A DNA stretch of 30,099 nucleotides, from assembly GCA_964507325.1 (NCBI GenBank), contig CAZDQL010000078.1:1-30099 (forward strand). The letters run 5' to 3'. The stretch is from CAZDQL01 sp964507325 (GTDB lineage Bacteria > Planctomycetota > UBA1135 > GCA-002686595). Positions 15,699-23,372 of the stretch are shown piece after piece. The position numbers and the translations under genes were made by a program. Numbering within the stretch: the first letter of the stretch is position 1; the number at the start of each line of letters is the position of its first letter. A model generated the notes under the pieces. That model was not told where the DNA came from. It searched no databases and saw only the letters and a program-made list of their open reading frames with translations.

Positions 15699-16577
15699 TT
15701 AGTGCGCTTCCGCCCAGGAGCGGAGTGCGGATTCTTGGGAGAGCAACGCGCGCTCCAGCTCGGCAGTGGTCGTCGCGATCCCCTCGCCATCCCCCGCGGC
15801 GATCGCCGCCTTGAAGGCGGCGTGGACTTCCTCGAGCGCCTGACAGCCGCCGTCGAGCAGGAAGGAGACCAGGAGTCCCGTCTCGCCGATCCAGCGGCCC
15901 CCGTCCTCCGGCTGGTTGGGATCGGGGGTGTAGCGGAAGACCTCCTCCAGGGGGCGCATCCCTCCCGCCTGGGAGAGGTTCTGGAGCGCCCACTTGCGCG
16001 CCCACCAGGGATCGCCGCTCTCCTGATCGACGCTCAGGTCGCGGAAGAAGCGCTCCACGTAGGAGGCCGCCCCGTAGCGCAGCCAGAGGGGGATGCGCTT
16101 CTCCCTCCAGAAGGGTGGGGACTGGAAGGTCTGCCCGGAGGTCACCACCTGACTGACGTAATCCCAGCTCGGGTCGAACTCCTCGACGAAGGAGTGGGCG
16201 GCGGCGTGGCGCACCGCGTGCTGTCCGTAGGGGGAGAGAGCGGGGTCGCCGGTGTCCCAGTAGCAGGCCCCCGCCCCGCGCCACAGGAGCGGCTCGAGCG
16301 CCTGGTCGAGGTAGGCGTCGGCGAAGAAGGCGTAGTGGATCGAAGACCAACCGTGCGCCTCGTTGGGGGCGCGCCCGGCGGCGGGATCCCCTCCGGCGAA
16401 GACGTTGTACTGGGGGATGTCGCGCACGCAGACGAGCAGGGGCTTGACCTCGGGCGCGCGACCGAAGAGGCGCACCAGGTCGGGCCAGGTCTGGTCCGCC
16501 CACCAGGGGATCCAGGCCGCGGAGTCGCGGTCGACGGTGGTGGCGACGCGGAAGTGCTCCCCCTCGAGCTGCCACAT
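15699..16577 (-). CDS. Degenerate peptidase-MA-like domain, downstream part of a gene split by an in-frame TAG
   Basis: This part is in the same frame as the gene ending at 16701; the protein-like reading continues directly from that TAG (AQDGVWIPPEEFDQW, REGLWKVGDRWV) to TGA 15699. ATG 16577 is the first plausible restart but would leave out that segment. Counted through the TAG the protein would have 490 residues. The C-terminal half resembles the peptidase-MA fold: RHAAAHSFVEEF sits where HExxH is expected, keeping both His (322 and 326 in joined numbering) but with Ala for the catalytic Glu, and PLWLRYGAASYVERFF matches PLWL.EGLA.Y.. with Tyr for the third ligand Glu. A catalytically dead relative, perhaps a binding protein, is likely. 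The last part is helical. The gene lies 96 bases upstream of the voltage-sensor start, on the same strand. Confidence 0.7.
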   Translation of the reverse strand: MWQLEGEHFRVATTVDRDSAAWIPWWADQTWPDLVRLFGRAPEVKPLLVCVRDIPQYNVFAGGDPAAGRAPNEAHGWSSIHYAFFADAYLDQALEPLLWRGAGACYWDTGDPALSPYGQHAVRHAAAHSFVEEFDPSWDYVSQVVTSGQTFQSPPFWREKRIPLWLRYGAASYVERFFRDLSVDQESGDPWWARKWALQNLSQAGGMRPLEEVFRYTPDPNQPEDGGRWIGETGLLVSFLLDGGCQALEEVHAAFKAAIAAGDGEGIATTTAELERALLSQESALRSWAEAH

Positions 16578-16700
16578 CCGGTCGAGGTGACCGTGGTGCT
16601 CGTTGGCGGCTTCCTTGTCGACCCAGCGGTCGCCGACCTTCCAGAGCCCCTCCCGCCACTGGTCGAATTCCTCGGGGGGGATCCAGACTCCGTCCTGGGC

Positions 16701-17171
16701 CTACCACCCCTTCTCCGCCAGCTCGGCGGTCGAGCGCACCCGCTGCGCCTCGGCGGGATGCATCCAGCGCCCCGACTCCTGCACCCAGCCCATGCGCAGG
16801 AAGGGGCGGTCGGTCAGGGGGACCCAGCGCTCCTCGAAGCGCACCAGGCCGTGCTCCTCGAGCATGCGGCGCGCCTCCGCGCGGCGGGCGGCGGAGAGCG
16901 CGGCGTAGGTCTCGTACCAGCGCCCCTCGTAGTGCTTGTGTCCCAGGCCCTCGTGGGCGGCTCGGTTCTCGGGGTCGAGCTCCAAGACGCGCCGCCAGGT
17001 CTCGCGCGCGGCCTCGAGGTCGCCGGCCAGGGCGCTGGCGCGGGCCTCTTCGAGCAGGCGGGCGAGGTCGTCGGCGACGTGGAACCGCGCTTGCGGTCCC
17101 GCGACGGAGCCGAGGGCGTCGAGCGGGATCGGAGTGGCGGGCAGGAGGGTGAAGAGCAGGGTCTCGAACAT
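16701..17171 (-). CDS. TPR-like secreted protein, upstream part ending at an in-frame TAG
   Basis: 156 residues ending at TAG 16701-16703. The first 20 residues (MFETLLFTLLPATPIPLDAL) look like a short signal peptide or membrane anchor. Residues about 35-75 form a TPR-like helical pair (RLLEEARASALAGDLEAARE, then LELDPENRAAHEGLGHKHYEGRWY). Repeated W...GRW segments follow (LRMGWVQESGRWMHPAEAQR), and the same W-rich style resumes immediately after the TAG, so both parts look like one original gene. The TAG could be a nonsense mutation, a base error in the assembly (TGG, CAG or GAG to TAG), or readthrough. No Shine-Dalgarno site is seen, and a perfect 13-bp inverted repeat lies upstream at 17209-17245. 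Confidence 0.65.
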   Translation of the reverse strand: MFETLLFTLLPATPIPLDALGSVAGPQARFHVADDLARLLEEARASALAGDLEAARETWRRVLELDPENRAAHEGLGHKHYEGRWYETYAALSAARRAEARRMLEEHGLVRFEERWVPLTDRPFLRMGWVQESGRWMHPAEAQRVRSTAELAEKGW

Positions 17172-17208
17172 GGCGGATCGGGGCGGCTTGGACGTCGCGG
17201 GGGAGGAC

Positions 17209-17245
17209 GCGACCCCCGGGTTCCTCCCAGATACCCGGGGGTCGC
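17209..17245 (-). terminator. Perfect 13-bp inverted repeat after the Cys-rich secreted protein gene
   Basis: GCGACCCCCGGGT (17209-17221) is exactly complementary to ACCCGGGGGTCGC (17233-17245), with an 11-base loop. It lies 19 bases after the stop of the minus-strand gene at 17265 and about 38 bases before the next minus-strand start. No T-run follows, so it may be a T-less terminator, a processing site or an operator. Confidence 0.5.
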
Positions 17246-17264
17246 AAACGGGCTCACCGAGGGT

Positions 17265-18206
17265 TCACAGAGGATTCATCCCCTCGATGAGCTCGAACAC
17301 GTCGTCGGCACAGACGAGCGCTTCGCTGCGTTTGGCGACGTGCCACTTCAACTTGCCGGGCAGGTAGCCCAGGTACATCGGACTCAGCCCCTCCTTGGCG
17401 ACCTTGCCGTAGAACTCGCTGATCAGCGCCAGCTTGCGCGCGCGCTTCAGCTCGTCACTGTCCAGGGCGACCAGGACCGCCTTGTGGACCCGCTGGTGGA
17501 GCTTGACGAAGTGCTCCTTCTTGCCGAGCTGGGCCAGGGTGACGGCGGCGACGTACTGGTCGGAGAGGGTCGCCGGGGCGAGCTCCTTCGAGGAGGCCAG
17601 CTTCGCCAGGGTCCCGTAGGCGTGCTTGGCGAGCTTCTTCTCGGCGCCGACCGCCTTCCCCTTCAGCGCGACCAGGGCGCAGGGGAGCGCGCGGCCCTTG
17701 ACCGCCAGCTTCTTGGTGTCCTCGGCGAAGCGCTTGGAGCCCCTCACCGCGAAGTGCATCACGTCGCACTCGGAGAAGGCCGCGGGGCGGGCTTCGTGGA
17801 GCTTCTCGCCGCAGGCCAGCGCCGCCTTGCCCTTGCAGGAGAGCAAGAGCGCGAGCATCTCATGCCGTTGGCCGTCGACGGTCTCCTTGGCGAGGAAGCG
17901 CTTCATGAGCGTCGGTTGGATCTCGGCCAGGGCGTCTTCGGAGCTCGCGAGCAGCTTCATCAGGCGCTTGCCGGGCGGGATCCCGTCGCAGGGGGTGCAC
18001 TCACCGCTCGCGGCGCAGGCTCCGGTGGCGCAGCAGCTCGAGAGCGCCTGCTCGAAGAGCTCCAGGGCGCTCGCCTCGCTCTCGGAGCACTCGACGACCG
18101 CGGCGCCCTTCTTGACCTTCTTCTTCATCCCGTCATCCGCCAGGGCGGGTCCGGGGAGGTAGAGGAGCAGGGCGACACCCAGCGCGAGGGACTCGGTTCG
18201 GATCAT
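17265..18206 (-). CDS. Secreted Lys- and Cys-rich protein of unknown function
   Basis: 313 residues. A clear signal peptide (MIRTESLALGVALLLYLPGP, then ALA-DD) predicts cleavage near residue 23. A Lys-rich start (MKKKVKKG) leads to a Cys cluster: Cys40, 58, 59, 64, 70 and 73 (SSCCATGACAASGECTPCDG), suited to disulfides or metal binding. The rest is helical and rich in Lys, Ala and Leu, with a few more Cys. I do not recognise the family. The start is firm: AAGGAGGT (18217-18224) lies ten bases before ATG 18206, one of the best Shine-Dalgarno sites in the window. It follows the FecR-like gene on the same strand after 152 bases, so it may belong to that sigma factor's regulon or have its own promoter. 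A perfect inverted repeat follows the stop. Confidence 0.75.
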   Translation of the reverse strand: MIRTESLALGVALLLYLPGPALADDGMKKKVKKGAAVVECSESEASALELFEQALSSCCATGACAASGECTPCDGIPPGKRLMKLLASSEDALAEIQPTLMKRFLAKETVDGQRHEMLALLLSCKGKAALACGEKLHEARPAAFSECDVMHFAVRGSKRFAEDTKKLAVKGRALPCALVALKGKAVGAEKKLAKHAYGTLAKLASSKELAPATLSDQYVAAVTLAQLGKKEHFVKLHQRVHKAVLVALDSDELKRARKLALISEFYGKVAKEGLSPMYLGYLPGKLKWHVAKRSEALVCADDVFELIEGMNPL

Positions 18207-18358
18207 GGATCTAGGGACCTCCTTGGTGTCCCGGGGATCGGAGTGGGGAGCCGCAGACCGTCGAGTAGCGGGTCGAGCGCGCCGCCTGGGCTCCGCGTTG
18301 TGGAGTCGCGGGACACAGTCCCCGGGGAGGCGCGACGGTGGCAGCGACCTGGGAGAAA

Positions 18359-20005
18359 TCAGCGCCCGAGCTCCGCCAGGAGGGCGGCGATGGCGTCGGG
18401 CTTGGCGAGGGTCTCCATGCGCTGCAAGGCTGAGAGGGTCAGGCGCAGCTCCAGGTGGCCCAACCGGAAGCGTTCCGGCTCCCGCACCCCCTCCTGCAGG
18501 GCCTCCCAGAGCAGCGCCATCCAAGCCGCCTCCTCCAGGGCTCCCTGGGCGAGGTACTCGCGGGCGACGCGTTCCAGCTCGGCGACGTGGCCGCGCCACG
18601 GCTCGGCGTCGAGGCCCCCCGCCGCGAGCGCCGCCGAGGCGATCACGGCGGAGCCGTCGAAGGGTTTGAGCTCGGCGAGCCCCGACCAGCCGCGGGCCGT
18701 TCGCAGGAGGACCGCCACTCCCAGGTCGTCCCCCCGGAGCGCCAGGAAGGCCGCGGGCAGGAGCGGGTCCTTCCACTCCTTGGGATCGACCCACGGCTCC
18801 TCCCGCTCGGCGGGGTCGGTGTGCAGGACGATCCCCCGCACCTCTTCGGCGAAGACGGGGTGCCCCAGCTCCGCCAACGCCACCAGGTGGTCGGGGTGGA
18901 AGTCGGCGGGGTGATCGATCCAGAGCTCCTCCGCCAGGGCGATCGCGGGACGGCTCCCGGAGGCGGTCAGCAGGGTGAGGATGCGCCCGCGCTCCCGCGC
19001 CCCGAGGGGGGTCGCCAGCACCTGGCGCACCCGCGGGGCGAAGTCGATCCAGTGGGCGGGCTCGGCGGCCAGGGTGTCGAGCACCGTCCCGTAGAGGAGG
19101 TGGTCCGCCTTGGAGGGGACCAGCCAGCGGGATTTCGGTTCGCCCGCGTCCAGCGCCTTCTCGAAGAGCTCCCCGAGCTCGCGCCCCGCCTTCAGATCGA
19201 GGGGGTGCGGCCCGCGGCCGTCGAGGGCCAGGGCGATCGGCCCCTGCGGGGGAACTGTGATCGCACCCTTCGGTCCGGCAAACGTGCTCGAGCCGGCGAT
19301 GCGCGCGACCCTGAGGCGCCCGCAGCCCCCCGCCATTCCGAGGCGCGCGGCCTCGATCAGGGAGAGCTCGGAAGGCGCGGGCCCCGGGCGATCCCAGGCG
19401 AGCTCGGCTCCCACCGACGCCCCGGGGGCGAGGGTGACGCGCGCCTCGTCCGCGACGAGCTCCAGCTCCCGCGTCCCCGCGCTGGCCTCGAGCGCACCCC
19501 AGTCGAGGCGCACCCGCGCCCCGCGCGCGTCCCCCTCGACGGTGAAGCGCGTCGCCGGCTGCACCGCGAGCACGCCGCCGTCGGGGAGATGGAGCAGCGC
19601 CGGCGCGAAGCCGTCGACCCAGACGGGGGTGCCGCTCTCGAGCGCGAGGCTGTCCCTCTCGCTCCAGGTCCCCGCGATCCTCTGCGGCAGGGGGCGGGAG
19701 AGCCGGGCCACGACGCGGTCGTCCCGAGCGCCGAAGGGGCGCAGGATCCAGACGCCGAGCAGGGCCGCGACGAGGGCTGCGGCGGCGAGGAGGTGACCAG
19801 GGCGACGGGTGGGATGCGGGGGGATGCCGCGCTCGGCGGCGGGCAGGTCGCTGCGTCCCTCGGGGAGGTCGTCGAGGGCAGGGCCCTGCACCCCCCGCTC
19901 CCACGCCGTCGCCACCCGATCGGCCAGGTCGGGGTCCGCCGCGCCGCGGTGCAGGCGCCCGAGGGCGTGGTCGATCAGGCGTTCCCGGGGATCGGCGTCG
20001 CTCAT
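18359..20005 (-). CDS. FecR-like membrane protein, probable partner (anti-sigma) of the adjacent ECF factor
   Basis: 548 residues. A cytoplasmic N-terminus (1-69) of the kind that could hold a sigma factor is followed by one membrane helix (about 71-88, HLLAAAALVAALLGVWIL). The beta-rich region at about 95-215 has a FecR-like flow (ESGTPVWVDGFAPALLHLPD, then FTVEGDARGARVRLDWGALE), in which a threshold or signal domain is usual. The last 330 residues are helical and may act as repeats. Its ATG overlaps the stop of the sigma gene by four bases (ATGA), so the two are translationally coupled. That arrangement is typical of ECF/anti-sigma pairs that sense the envelope. The N-terminus lacks an obvious zinc-binding anti-sigma motif, so the anti-sigma role rests on context. 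Confidence 0.75.
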   Translation of the reverse strand: MSDADPRERLIDHALGRLHRGAADPDLADRVATAWERGVQGPALDDLPEGRSDLPAAERGIPPHPTRRPGHLLAAAALVAALLGVWILRPFGARDDRVVARLSRPLPQRIAGTWSERDSLALESGTPVWVDGFAPALLHLPDGGVLAVQPATRFTVEGDARGARVRLDWGALEASAGTRELELVADEARVTLAPGASVGAELAWDRPGPAPSELSLIEAARLGMAGGCGRLRVARIAGSSTFAGPKGAITVPPQGPIALALDGRGPHPLDLKAGRELGELFEKALDAGEPKSRWLVPSKADHLLYGTVLDTLAAEPAHWIDFAPRVRQVLATPLGARERGRILTLLTASGSRPAIALAEELWIDHPADFHPDHLVALAELGHPVFAEEVRGIVLHTDPAEREEPWVDPKEWKDPLLPAAFLALRGDDLGVAVLLRTARGWSGLAELKPFDGSAVIASAALAAGGLDAEPWRGHVAELERVAREYLAQGALEEAAWMALLWEALQEGVREPERFRLGHLELRLTLSALQRMETLAKPDAIAALLAELGR

Positions 20006-20526
20006 GATTCCAGCCTCGCTTCGACGCAGTCCCGCAGGCGCCGGCGCGCGCGCACCAGGATCGACTTCACCCCGGCCTCGCCGAGGCCCAGGTCACCGGC
20101 GATCCGCGCGCGGGGGACCCCCTCCTCGTAGCGCCGTCGCAGCACCTCCCGCGGTCGCTCGGGGAGCTGTCGCAGGCACTCGCGCAGGGCGGCCAGGTAG
20201 GACTCCCCCTCGTCCTCCCGCTCGTAGTGCTCCACCCAGACCCCCTCCGCAGCGGCCAGGTCGGCCAGGGGAGCACGCAGGCGTTCGCGGCGCATCGTCT
20301 TCAGGAAGAGGTGGCGGCCCACCTTGCGCAGGTAGGCGCGGGTGGCAGAGGGATCGCGGTACTCGAAGGGGGAGGCGAGGACCGAGAGGAAGACATCCTG
20401 GGCCAGGTCCTCGACCAGGTGGGTGGGGCATCCCAGAAAGGCGAGGAAACCACACAAGCTCCGCTGGTGCTCCCGCACCAGCGCCTCCACGCTGCGTCGA
20501 TCGAGGCCTCGGGGGATCGCCTTCAC
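20002..20526 (-). CDS. ECF-type RNA polymerase sigma factor
   Basis: 174 residues with the two-domain ECF layout. Region 2 (about 16-82) includes LVREHQRSLCGFLAFLG and HLVEDLAQDVFLSVL, the core-binding and -10-recognition helices. Region 4 (about 113-170) includes LRQLPERPREVLRRRYEEGV, then RARIAGDLGLGEAGVKSILV and RARRRL, the HTH that reads the -35. The start is GTG 20526; a -10-like TAGGGT ends 17 bases upstream. The gene overlaps the FecR-like gene by four bases. It is divergent from the membrane-bound HTH gene at 20653, with 126 bases between starts, so the two promoters may share control. Its group differs from the kinase-linked sigma at 7261. Confidence 0.88.
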   Translation of the reverse strand: MKAIPRGLDRRSVEALVREHQRSLCGFLAFLGCPTHLVEDLAQDVFLSVLASPFEYRDPSATRAYLRKVGRHLFLKTMRRERLRAPLADLAAAEGVWVEHYEREDEGESYLAALRECLRQLPERPREVLRRRYEEGVPRARIAGDLGLGEAGVKSILVRARRRLRDCVEARLES

Positions 20527-20543
20527 CTACCCTTCAGACCACG

Positions 20544-20549
20544 ACCCTA
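20544..20549 (-). promoter_or_regulatory. Putative -10 box of the sigma/FecR-like operon
   Basis: TAGGGT on the minus strand ends 17 bases before GTG 20526. No obvious -35 sequence is seen, so recognition by an alternative sigma factor is possible. Confidence 0.35.
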
Positions 20550-20637
20550 CGAAAGGGTGGCGGGAGATTGCGGTTTTCTGGCTGATGGGCCCCAGTTCGG
20601 GGCGCACTCACCCCCTGATTCCGACTCCCCGCGTCGC

Positions 20638-20643
20638 TACCAT
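20638..20643 (+). promoter_or_regulatory. Putative -10 box of the first membrane-bound HTH gene
   Basis: GC-TACCAT ends nine bases before ATG 20653, so the message would be almost leaderless. CTGATT at 20615-20620, with a 17-base spacer, is a possible weak -35. Confidence 0.45.
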
Positions 20644-20652
20644 GCGGACACC

Positions 20653-21735
20653 ATGGGGCACGGGGGCGGCGAACCCGATTCCCGCGCGAAGGGGGTCGAT
20701 CCCACGAGCGCGGTGACGGTGAGCGAAGCGGCCGAGCTGGCCGGGGTCTCGCCGGGGCGGGTGCGCGAGGCGATCCGCGGCGGGCAGCTGCTGCACGAGA
20801 CGGGGCGGCGCCGCGGGCGGCAGGTGACCCTGGTGCGGGTGGTGGATCTGGCCGCCCTCTGGCCCGCGGCGCTCGACGGGGGGGAGGAGGACAGCGCGTC
20901 GCCCGCGGCGGCTCCGTCGGAGGCTCGGGAGGAGCGGGAAGAGCGCCAAGAGCGGGGAGAAGAAAGGGAGCTCCGGCGAGAGGAAGACCGCTCCCTCGCC
21001 GTGCGCCTCGCCGCCGTGCAGGCCGCCAACGAGGCGCTCGAGTTCCAGGTGCGCGACCTGCGCCTGCAGCGCAGCGACTTGAAGGACCAGATGAGCGATC
21101 TCCGCGGTCGCCTGACCCTGGTGGAGCGGGAGCGCCAGGCGGGAACCGCGGCGCTGCTCATGGCCCAGCGCCGGCTCCTCGAGCTCGAGGCGGCGCCCCC
21201 CGCCACGCCCGCGCACGCTGCGCCGGTGCTCCCGCCGCGGCGCCCCGGCTGGCGGACCGTCTCGGTGTGGGCAGCTGGCGCGGGGCTCGTCCTCTGGACG
21301 ATCGCCTCCCTGCGGACCGATGCCCGCGACGCGCGGGAGGAGGCGCGTCTTCAGCGGGGGGACCTCAGCCTGACCCTCGACGAAGGGCGCCGGGACCGGG
21401 CGCGCTTCTATCGGGAACTCGCCCACTGGCGCGAGGCGGCGGCCGTCCAGCGGGAGCACTCAGAGGCGCAGAGCGAGGCCCTGCTCCTGCGCCTGGAGGA
21501 GGCGGGAGAGCGGGAGGCGCGCCTGGCGGGAGCCCTGGGCGTCGCCCTGGCCAACCTCGAGCGTTCCCGGACCGCCGTGCGAGAGTCCCGCAGCGGGGGC
21601 GACGGCTCGGCGGGACTCTCGGGGGTGTGGCGTCGCATCTTGGGTCGGCCGGTGGAGGCCTCCGCGACCCTTTCGGAGGAGGCGCAGCCGTTGCCGCCCA
21701 TCCCCCTTCACAGCACCCCCCCCTCCGGTCGATAG
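20653..21735 (+). CDS. Membrane-tethered helix-turn-helix/coiled-coil protein (first paralogue)
   Basis: 360 residues. An excisionase/MerR-like HTH at about 20-70 (VTVSEAAELAGVSPGRVREA, IRGGQ..., then a basic GRRRGRQ wing and VRVVDLAAL) is followed by a charged coiled coil (about 85-180) rich in Glu/Arg. One membrane helix (about 202-220, VSVWAAGAGLVLWTIASL) then leads to a second coiled coil outside the membrane (about 222-312) and a Pro/Ser tail. The DNA-binding end is cytoplasmic and the rest faces the envelope, so it could pass signals or fix DNA to the membrane. The HTH region is clearly paralogous to that at 24177. ATG 20653 is chosen because the -10 box ends nine bases before it and the frame upstream is not protein-like. 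The zinc-finger gene starts 45 bases downstream on the same strand, so the two may share a transcript. Confidence 0.8.
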   Translation: MGHGGGEPDSRAKGVDPTSAVTVSEAAELAGVSPGRVREAIRGGQLLHETGRRRGRQVTLVRVVDLAALWPAALDGGEEDSASPAAAPSEAREEREERQERGEERELRREEDRSLAVRLAAVQAANEALEFQVRDLRLQRSDLKDQMSDLRGRLTLVERERQAGTAALLMAQRRLLELEAAPPATPAHAAPVLPPRRPGWRTVSVWAAGAGLVLWTIASLRTDARDAREEARLQRGDLSLTLDEGRRDRARFYRELAHWREAAAVQREHSEAQSEALLLRLEEAGEREARLAGALGVALANLERSRTAVRESRSGGDGSAGLSGVWRRILGRPVEASATLSEEAQPLPPIPLHSTPPSGR

Positions 21736-21780
21736 AAGGGACTCGAGGGGCGCGCTGTCGGCCGTCTGCGCCCTCGCGCT

Positions 21781-22227
21781 TTGAGTACGCCCGAGAAGGA
21801 CCACCGAACGCCCTGCCCGGAGTGCGGGGAGCTCTTCCACCCGCGTGGTCTGGCCTCCCACCGGCACCACCGCCACGGCACGCGGCCCACCGGAGGGCGC
21901 GGCGCAATCCTGGCGGAGCTGGCGCGGATCACCGACGCCCTGGCGAGGATCGAGGAGCGCCTGGAGCAGCTCGAGCCCGAGGGTCGCCCCAATTCGACGG
22001 AGGTCGAGCGCAAGGAGGCGGAGCTTGAGGAGCTCCTGGCCCAGATCCGCGCCGTCGTCGCCGAGCGGCAGAGCGCCGACGGACCCCACGCCGAGGAGCG
22101 CCGCCAGGCCTGCGACGCCGAGCTGGGGCGCCTCCGGCGGCGGCAGGCGGAGCTGCTCTACTGGCTCGGCCCCTTGGCGCCCGGAGGGCGGGAGCGGGGC
22201 GCGCGGCGCCCCTTGGAGCTCCTGTAG
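21781..22227 (+). CDS. Small zinc-finger/coiled-coil protein
   Basis: 148 residues. The N-terminus has a classic C2H2-like finger, CPECGELFHPRGLASHRHHR plus H: Cys-x2-Cys-x3-Phe-x4-Leu-x2-His-x4-His, with the conserved Phe and Leu of the fold. From about residue 40 to 125 a charged coiled coil follows (ILAELARITDALARIEERLE and VERKEAELEELLAQIR). The start is TTG 21781, the only good choice in frame before the finger. It lies 45 bases after the membrane-bound HTH gene, so the pair may act together: a coiled-coil DNA- or protein-binding adaptor with a coiled-coil membrane regulator. C2H2 fingers are uncommon in bacteria. The stop is ten bases from the convergent secreted-protein gene. Confidence 0.65.
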   Translation: MSTPEKDHRTPCPECGELFHPRGLASHRHHRHGTRPTGGRGAILAELARITDALARIEERLEQLEPEGRPNSTEVERKEAELEELLAQIRAVVAERQSADGPHAEERRQACDAELGRLRRRQAELLYWLGPLAPGGRERGARRPLELL

Positions 22228-22237
22228 CCCGCTGCCC

Positions 22238-23269
22238 TCAGGGGCACCAGACGACCGCCCGGCCGTCGGTGGTGTTCGAGGTCGACCCGGGGTTCATGTC
22301 CCGGTACCAGAGCTGGAAGTTCCAGCGCTCGCCGGGGTGGAAGACGGTGCCCTGGGGCAGGTTCAGGAGGTCGAGCTGGAAGCTCACCTGGCCGCTGCTG
22401 CCGGAGTTCAGGACGTTCTGCGAGAAGCGCACCAGCGGCGTTCCGACGCAGAGGTTGCCCTGGGTGCCCCCGAAGTTGGGCACGAAGTCCTCGCTGTCCG
22501 CCGTGAAGAAGTAGCCGAAGCGGTTCTGGGGCAATTGCCCCACCAGCAGGGTGAAGGCGTTGTCCTGGAGGCGGGTGCTGCCGCTGGAGTCGATCAGTGC
22601 CGGTAGGCCGGTGGAGTTGGGGTTGGCGCTGCAGTAGCTGAACGAGGCCTCGCAGCCGTAGTCGGCCTCCAGGCTCCCCGTCAGGTTGACGGTGGCGCTG
22701 ATGCCGCTGCCCGGATCGGTGAAGTCGAAGGTCCCCGACTGGGGGGATTCGAGGCGCAGGTCCATCCCCGTCTGCGACAGGTTGCCATTCGCCAGGGTCG
22801 GATCTCCCGAGGTCCCCGCCAGGTCGGTGTGGGTTACGCTGCCGACCAGGGGGGTGACCGTCAGGGTTCCCTCCAGGATCGTCACCGTCACCATGGTGGT
22901 GAAGTTGCCGGCCGCGTCGATGGCGAAGGCGGGAGAGGTGAACTGGAGCTTCACACCGGTGATGTCGATCACCGCCAGGGGGGGCAGGGGCGGGATGGGG
23001 TTGGGGATCTTGCCGGACAGGTCGGGTGTGACCAGCGCCTCGGAGCCGGGGACGAACCGGCCGGTGGCGATCGGAATCGCCCCCGAGTCCACCAGCAGAT
23101 CGAGGGCGCCGGCGAGCTGGAAGTCCTGGCTCGGGTTGCCCTCGAGGGGACCCAGACTGGTCGTCCCATCCCAGTGCCAATTGGAGTCGTCCTGGTCGAT
23201 GGTGAAGGTCAGGGGATCCTGCGCGAGGGCGGGGGTGGAGAGCAGCAGGGCGGAGAGCAGGACTCGCAT
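22238..23269 (-). CDS. Secreted protein with NSTG-type C-terminal module
   Basis: 343 residues. The signal peptide MRVLLSALLLSTPALA-QD should be cut near residue 16. The first two-thirds is beta-rich and polar, with many Gly, Thr, Asn and Asp. Near residue 215 comes FSYCSANPNSTGLPALIDSS followed by GST, then FGYFFTADSEDFVPNFGG, NLCVGTPLVRF and WNFQLWYRDMNPGSTSNTT. From memory, this NSTG-plus-WYRD pattern recurs in secreted proteins of marine Planctomycetota; its function is not known to me. It is probably extracellular or surface-bound. It faces the convergent zinc-finger gene and is divergent from the envelope lipoprotein at 23373. A TAGATT -10-like box lies 43 bases before the ATG. Confidence 0.8.
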   Translation of the reverse strand: MRVLLSALLLSTPALAQDPLTFTIDQDDSNWHWDGTTSLGPLEGNPSQDFQLAGALDLLVDSGAIPIATGRFVPGSEALVTPDLSGKIPNPIPPLPPLAVIDITGVKLQFTSPAFAIDAAGNFTTMVTVTILEGTLTVTPLVGSVTHTDLAGTSGDPTLANGNLSQTGMDLRLESPQSGTFDFTDPGSGISATVNLTGSLEADYGCEASFSYCSANPNSTGLPALIDSSGSTRLQDNAFTLLVGQLPQNRFGYFFTADSEDFVPNFGGTQGNLCVGTPLVRFSQNVLNSGSSGQVSFQLDLLNLPQGTVFHPGERWNFQLWYRDMNPGSTSNTTDGRAVVWCP

Positions 23270-23312
23270 GATCGCTGGGGGCGGGGGTGAAGGGGGAGCA
23301 GACCGCGGCGCG

Positions 23313-23318
23313 AATCTA
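23313..23318 (-). promoter_or_regulatory. Putative -10 box of the NSTG-module secreted protein gene
   Basis: G-TAGATT on the minus strand ends 43 bases before ATG 23269. It lies about 37 bases from the opposite-strand box at 23355, so the two divergent promoters sit close together. Confidence 0.35.
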
Positions 23319-23354
23319 CGTGCACCTAGCCTGCAGCATCGGAGGCATCTCCGC

Positions 23355-23360
23355 TATCCT
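23355..23360 (+). promoter_or_regulatory. Putative -10 box of the envelope lipoprotein gene
   Basis: GC-TATCCT ends 12 bases before ATG 23373, leaving a leader of only about five bases. Confidence 0.4.
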
Positions 23361-23372
23361 CCGACAGTCTGC

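Noticed and set aside
16701..16703. TAG as a pyrrolysine codon
   Set aside because: No pyl gene is in the window and the protein is not of a type known to use it. Base error or mutation is simpler.
11818..17247. A minus-strand open frame of about 1800 codons spanning several genes
   Set aside because: It is Pro/Arg/Gly-rich with no domain pattern, and overlaps the voltage-sensor gene and the TAG-split gene, whose frames give clear helices and motifs. Such frames are expected in very GC-rich DNA.
14646..18914. A plus-strand open frame of about 1420 codons
   Set aside because: Antisense to the voltage-sensor, peptidase-like, Cys-rich and FecR-like genes; composition is that of a shadow frame.
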